Positions 4,085-6,855 of a stretch of 6,855 nucleotides of DNA are shown piece after piece. The position numbers were made by a program, and so were the translations under genes. The notes below the pieces were generated by a model, which worked only from the letters and a program-made list of their open reading frames with translations, was not told the DNA's origin and searched no databases. The stretch comes from an uncultured Oscillospiraceae bacterium (lineage in GTDB: Bacteria > Bacillota > Clostridia > Oscillospirales > Ruminococcaceae), in assembly GCA_900556525.1 (NCBI GenBank), contig USOZ01000099.1, forward strand, positions 1 to 6,855. Direction: 5' to 3'. How positions within the stretch are numbered: position 1 is the stretch's first letter; each line of letters opens with the position of its first letter.

Positions 4085-5656
4085 ATGAACATGAAAGTTG
4101 CGATTTATTGCCGCTTATCCGAAGAAGATAGAAACAAGCAATTTGAAACCGACGACAGCAACAGCATACAGAACCAAAAGACTATGCTGCTGCAATACGC
4201 TATGGAACAGGGGTGGGAACTTTACAACATATACAGCGACGACGACTACACGGGTTCAGATAGACGACGCCCGGAATTTAACCGTCTGCTCAAAGACGCA
4301 GAAGCGCACAAATTTGATATTATCCTCTGTAAAACACAATCCCGCTTCACCCGTGAATTGGAATTAGTTGAAAAGTACATACACGGGTTATTCCCTATTT
4401 GGGGTATTCGTTTCATCAGCATTGTTGACAACGCCGATACCGCCAACAAGGGAAACAAAAAGTCACGTCAAATCAACGGACTTGTCAATGAGTGGTATTT
4501 GGAGGATATGTCCGAGAATATCCGCAGCGTTTTAACCAACAGACGAGTGAACGGTTTTCATATCGGCGCATTTGCCCTTTACGGGTACAAGAAAGACCCC
4601 GACCAAAAGGGACACTTGATAATCGACGAAGAAGCCGCAGCCGTTGTCCGAGAAGTATTTACCCTATTCGCACAGGGTTACGGAAAAACTGCGATTGCCC
4701 GTATGCTCAATGACAGGGGCATACCAAATCCAACTGAATATAAGCGTCTGCATGGCTTGCGGTATCAGCAGCCGAAAACAAAGAACAGCACCCTTTGGAA
4801 ATACTTTGCTATTTCTGATATGCTGATAAATGAAATCTATATCGGTAATATGGTGCAAGGAAAATACGGCAGCGTTTCCTATAAGACGAAGCAGAACAAG
4901 CCCCGTCCCAAAAGTGAGTGGTATGTCGTAGAGGGTACGCATGAGCCGATTATAGATCGTGAGTTATGGGACAGAGTACAGGCGTTAATCGAACAGAGGG
5001 CAAAGCCCTTTGACGTTGGCACAGTCGGTTTATTTGCAAGAAAAGCCCGGTGCGCTAACTGCGGTTACACCATGCGTTCATCAAAGTCTGCACCGGGGCG
5101 CGGAAGCAAACATTATTTACAATGCTCCAACCGCCATGTGGCAAAGGACGCTTGTATCGGCTCTTTTATCTCTGTTGATAAATTGGAAAGGCTTGTAATA
5201 GATGAGCTTAACCGTTTAGCAACCGATTATCTTGACAAAGACGAGTTAGAACAGAACATTGAGTTTTGCGACAACTTACAGGAGCAGAAAGCCCGTCTAC
5301 TCTCTGATATTGCAGTCTACGAAAAAAAGGTTGCAGAGTATTCAAAAGGTATTCGGGAGCTTTACATGGATAAGGTCAAGGGCTTAATTTCTGAAAGCGA
5401 TTATGTAGAAATGTCTAAAGATTTTACCACAGAGCGTGAACGTTTGGAACGTGTAATTGCTGACGGAGAAAAGCAGTTAGCCGAAATCGAAGAAAAAATT
5501 GCGGCGGGCGATAATCGCCGCGAACTGATTGAACAATACACCAACTTGGAACACCTTACCCGCGAGATTGTGGAAACGCTGATTGATTATATATCCGTCG
5601 GCAAGCGTATTCCGGGAACAAGGAACGTTCCGATTGAAATTCACTGGAACTTTTAA
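4085..5656 (+). CDS. Large serine recombinase (TndX/TnpX type) of the ICE
   Basis: This 523-residue protein catalyses site-specific integration and excision. The N-terminal resolvase fold has the catalytic serine in IYCRLSEED (S12, with R10), the YTGSDRRRPEFNRLL segment (55-69) and SRFTRE (86-91). A recombinase DNA-binding domain runs from about 160 to 300. The zinc ribbon is C323/C326 with C347 and C357, and a coiled coil covers about 395-475, as usual for this class; length is close to TndX (533). GGAGG at 4076-4080 precedes two possible ATGs, 4085 (4 bases) and 4091 (10 bases), and the start between them is undecided. The gene is the last of the element and stops about 20 bp before host cotJC sequence, so it lies right against its own attachment site. 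Confidence 0.93.
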   Translation: MNMKVAIYCRLSEEDRNKQFETDDSNSIQNQKTMLLQYAMEQGWELYNIYSDDDYTGSDRRRPEFNRLLKDAEAHKFDIILCKTQSRFTRELELVEKYIHGLFPIWGIRFISIVDNADTANKGNKKSRQINGLVNEWYLEDMSENIRSVLTNRRVNGFHIGAFALYGYKKDPDQKGHLIIDEEAAAVVREVFTLFAQGYGKTAIARMLNDRGIPNPTEYKRLHGLRYQQPKTKNSTLWKYFAISDMLINEIYIGNMVQGKYGSVSYKTKQNKPRPKSEWYVVEGTHEPIIDRELWDRVQALIEQRAKPFDVGTVGLFARKARCANCGYTMRSSKSAPGRGSKHYLQCSNRHVAKDACIGSFISVDKLERLVIDELNRLATDYLDKDELEQNIEFCDNLQEQKARLLSDIAVYEKKVAEYSKGIRELYMDKVKGLISESDYVEMSKDFTTERERLERVIADGEKQLAEIEEKIAAGDNRRELIEQYTNLEHLTREIVETLIDYISVGKRIPGTRNVPIEIHWNF

Positions 5657-5677
5657 TCACAAGTTGTTCTTATATGA
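5657..5677. other. Probable right attachment junction (attR)
   Basis: Between the recombinase stop (5656) and the first base matching cotJC coding sequence lie about 20 bases of element DNA. cotJC resumes in frame with ATT GCA GCA GAG from 5677. A GA dinucleotide (5676-5677) sits at the edge; TndX and TnpX recombine at GA cores, so this is a plausible crossover point. The left junction is outside the window, so the core length cannot be checked. Confidence 0.5.
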
Positions 5678-5823
5678 TTGCAGCAGAGCAAAAAGCCCGC
5701 GCCACTTACGAGCACCTTATGACCCTTACCGATGACAAGAGCATTCTTGACCCGCTCAATTTCCTTCGTGAGCGCGAAATAGTGCATTATCAGCGCTTTG
5801 GCGAGTGCCTTGAGATAGTTCAG
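5674..5823 (+). pseudogene. cotJC: 3' fragment of cotJC (manganese catalase), inverted relative to its 5' part
   Basis: The plus-strand frame reads IAAEQKARATYEHLM, then FLREREIVHYQRFGECLEIV and Q. This is the C-terminal catalytic portion of CotJC-type manganese catalases, with the Glu of AAEQK and the His of REIVH serving as metal ligands in that family. The fragment begins at the element boundary and ends with Gln (5821-5823); the usual short C-terminal tail is missing. From 5824 the strand becomes antisense to the 5' part of the same gene. The ATG at 5674 is probably supplied by element DNA and has no good ribosome binding site. The frame stays open to 6579, but everything past 5823 is antisense to real genes. 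Confidence 0.82.
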
Positions 5824-6222
5824 GGCATACAGTCCGGCTCCAAGCGTCGCGTTTTCAGCGCAGGCGATGTATGCCGTTGTGAAAGGCACGCCGTTGGGAT
5901 CTGCGGGGAAAACGCCGCGGCTATGCATGGTGTAATAACCGGCCATGCCGGCTTCGTCTATCTGGGCATAGCTTGCACCGCGCATGCACTGATAAATCAT
6001 GGTGCCGAGCATTTCCCAATGGGCCAATTCCTCTGTGCCTATGTCGTTAAGCGTGGCACGGCAGCGGTCGTCCGGCATGGTGAAGCGCTGGGTAAGGTAT
6101 CTCAGTCCGGAGGCAAGCTCGCTGTCCGGCCCACCATAAAGCGCCATCAGCAGCTTTGCCATGCGCGGGTCGGGATTGGTTATGTTTACGGGGTATTCAA
6201 GCTGTTTTGTATATATCCACAT
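5824..6222 (-). pseudogene. cotJC: 5' part of cotJC (spore-coat manganese catalase), disrupted
   Basis: Residues 1-133 match the N-terminal two thirds of CotJC: MWIYTKQLEYPVNITNPDPR, YGGPDSELA and IGTEELAHWEM. E35, E65 and H68 correspond to metal ligands of dimanganese catalases; the remaining two ligands are in the detached 3' fragment, so neither piece could build the site. Family similarity ends at LYA (131-133, codon 5824-5826). The open frame continues to a stop at 5653-5655, but that extension is merely antisense to the 3' fragment. GGAGG sits seven bases before ATG 6222, directly after the rpsF stop codon. CotJC normally belongs to a cotJABC operon and the inner spore coat; here its upstream neighbour is rpsF, which is unusual. 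Confidence 0.85.
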
Positions 6223-6234
6223 ATTCTTTCCTCC

Positions 6235-6531
6235 TTATTCGTCCTTGCAGACGATCATGGAACGGATGACGCCGTCGGTAATGCGAAGGATACGGTCCAG
6301 CTCCTTGGGGAACTCGGGCGCGCTGGTGAAGGAGATCAACACATAGTAGCCTTCGGTAATGTAGTTGATCGCGTAAGCGAGCTTGCGCTTGCCCCACTCC
6401 TCCACTTCCATCGCGGAGCTGTTCTGCTCCACCAGGGTCTTGAACTTCTCGGTCAGCGCGGCAACGCCTTCCTCACCCTGTGCGGGGTCGATGATGAAAA
6501 CGACCTCATAGTTAGCGGAAATCTTAGCCAA
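6235..6531 (-). CDS. rpsF: 30S ribosomal protein S6
   Basis: This 98-residue protein is of normal S6 length. It contains the diagnostic stretches NYEVVFIIDP near the start, VEEWGKRKLAYAI in the middle and GYYVLISFTS followed by ELDRILRITDGVIRSMIV. S6 binds 16S rRNA together with S18 in the platform of the small subunit. TTG 6531 is taken as the start: it gives the canonical N-terminus (M)AKISANYEVV, and AAGGAGG lies nine bases upstream. An in-frame ATG at 6564 would add 11 residues unlike S6 and places the ribosome binding site inside the gene. In most Firmicutes rpsF is followed by ssb and rpsR; here the cotJC fragment follows after 12 bases. Confidence 0.95.
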   Translation of the reverse strand: MAKISANYEVVFIIDPAQGEEGVAALTEKFKTLVEQNSSAMEVEEWGKRKLAYAINYITEGYYVLISFTSAPEFPKELDRILRITDGVIRSMIVCKDE

Positions 6532-6561
6532 TTTCTTGCACCTCCTTTTGGACTGATGGCC

Positions 6562-6609
6562 CACACGTCCTTCGTGTGAGCAAGGATATGCCTATGGTGA
6601 AACCATAAG
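6562..6609 (-). promoter_or_regulatory. rpsF mRNA leader hairpins
   Basis: On the minus-strand transcript a stem TATGG/CCATA (from about 6607 to 6593) is followed by a perfect CACACG/CGTGTG stem (6578-6573 with 6567-6562) with loop AAGGA. Many bacteria have an S6:S18-binding autoregulatory structure in this leader. The position fits, but I cannot confirm the conserved CCG bulge, so this is a candidate only. Confidence 0.35.
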
Positions 6610-6616
6610 CTCTACT

Positions 6617-6644
6617 ATTATACAAAAAAAGAGCGCAAAGTCAA
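6617..6644 (-). promoter_or_regulatory. rpsF promoter
   Basis: On the minus strand, -35 TTGACT (6644-6639), 16-base spacer, -10 TATAAT (6622-6617). Transcription would begin near 6610, giving an rpsF leader of about 80 bases. Confidence 0.85.
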
Positions 6645-6726
6645 GCCCTTCCCGCGCTTTTCCGAAATATTTTTGCCCGGAATATCCGTCCCGCCGGTCG
6701 CATAGGTTTGTCCCGAGGTGACGATC

Positions 6727-6855
6727 ATGCAGAAGATACCACGGAAACCCAGGCTGCGCGGCGTCCCGCGCATCGCGTTCGCCGCGGCGCTCACGGCGCT
6801 GACGCTCTGGACGGTCGGCGTGGCCGCCACGGCGCACAGCCTGTCCGATGCCGCC
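6727..6855 (+). CDS. N-terminus of an unidentified membrane-anchored or secreted protein (partial)
   Basis: The first 43 codons are present and the frame runs off the window. ATG 6727 has GAGGTGA (6715-6721) five bases upstream. The start is strongly basic (QKIPRKPRLRGVPR), followed by an alanine- and leucine-rich hydrophobic segment at about residues 16-36, then TAHSLSDAA. This is a signal peptide or N-terminal membrane anchor, with a possible signal-peptidase site after VAATA or TAHS. The high GC content with G/C third positions matches host DNA. It is transcribed away from rpsF. Too little is visible to assign a family. Confidence 0.65.
   Translation, partial: MQKIPRKPRLRGVPRIAFAAALTALTLWTVGVAATAHSLSDAA

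Larger units (their letters stand above)
1..5676. mobile_element. Right part of a Tn916/Tn5397-like ICE with serine recombinase (left end outside window)
   Basis: The gene set is that of the regulatory and recombination end of a Tn916-family element: an XRE regulator on the opposite strand (Orf9-like), a KTR zinc-ribbon protein (Orf6-like), a sigma-like protein (Orf7-like) overlapping an Orf8-like protein, and a recombinase at the extreme right. Tn916 ends in xis and a tyrosine integrase, whereas here a large serine recombinase occupies that place, as tndX does in Tn5397. The right boundary is put at about 5676 because cotJC coding sequence begins at 5677, about 20 bp after the recombinase stop codon. 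Conjugation genes (relaxase, VirB4-like and others) are not present and presumably lie to the left. The cargo at 982-2174 is clearly more AT-rich than the backbone, which suggests separate acquisition. The boundary is inferred from gene content, since the left attachment site is not visible. Confidence 0.8.

Noticed and set aside
5653..5823. C-terminal extension of the minus-strand cotJC frame
   Set aside because: It is antisense translation of the inverted cotJC 3' fragment and has no family similarity.
5824..6579. Continuation of the plus-strand frame beyond the cotJC 3' fragment
   Set aside because: From 5824 on it is simply the complement of cotJC 5' sequence and rpsF, both supported on the minus strand.
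1..6855. CRISPR array, tRNA or rRNA genes, insertion-sequence transposase
   Set aside because: No regularly spaced direct repeats, no cloverleaf-like or rRNA sequence, and no transposase other than the serine recombinase was seen on either strand.

Overview
The window is the right-hand end of a Tn916/Tn5397-type integrative conjugative element (ICE) of a spore-forming gut Firmicute, plus about 1.2 kb of the chromosome it sits in. The host flank is GC-rich and encodes ribosomal protein S6 and a CotJC-type spore-coat manganese catalase, which suggests a Clostridia/Oscillospiraceae-like host. That assignment is an inference from gene content and base composition only.

Layout: 1-243 has no convincing gene. 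A minus-strand XRE regulator (244-597, Tn916 Orf9-like) faces an AT-rich cargo operon on the plus strand. A strong promoter (694-721) leads into an 8-codon leader peptide, M-L-H-S-M-R-I-R, and then three successive RNA structures: an attenuator-like terminator, a long-range stem and a second terminator. After these come a small cysteine-rich KTR zinc-ribbon gene (982-1161) and a radical-SAM methyltransferase of the Cfr/RlmN family (1185-2174), closed by a strong terminator. The leader peptide matches the start of the ErmD leader (M-T-H-S-M-R-L-R) at six of eight positions and carries the Arg-X-Arg macrolide-arrest motif. The cargo therefore looks like an antibiotic-inducible ribosome-methylation operon.

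The ICE backbone resumes at about 2.3 kb. A structured leader places a Shine-Dalgarno sequence in the loop of a perfect hairpin ahead of a short, apparently frameshifted ORF. A terminator and two palindromes follow, then the Orf7-like sigma factor (2711-3142) and the overlapping Orf8-like protein (3123-3383). About 480 bp of structured non-coding DNA, a 52-codon ORF, and a promoter inside a 45-bp near-palindrome come next. A large serine recombinase (4085-5656) sits where Tn916 has xis/int, as in Tn5397.

The element ends within about 20 bp of the recombinase stop codon, inside a cotJC gene. The 3' part of cotJC (5674-5823) lies on the plus strand, and the 5' part (5824-6222) lies on the minus strand. 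The two pieces meet head-on at a codon boundary and together account for nearly one full protein, so there is an inversion or an assembly chimera here as well as an insertion. Beyond it are rpsF (TTG start, own promoter and leader) and the first 43 codons of a divergent, membrane-anchored or secreted protein.

Reading of the whole: XRE, sigma and Orf8-like proteins probably control transfer, the serine recombinase moves the element, and the KTR-methyltransferase operon is a regulated resistance or ribosome-modification cargo. The most novel items are the Erm-like leader on a divergent Cfr/RlmN gene, the SD-in-loop switch, and the inverted split cotJC.
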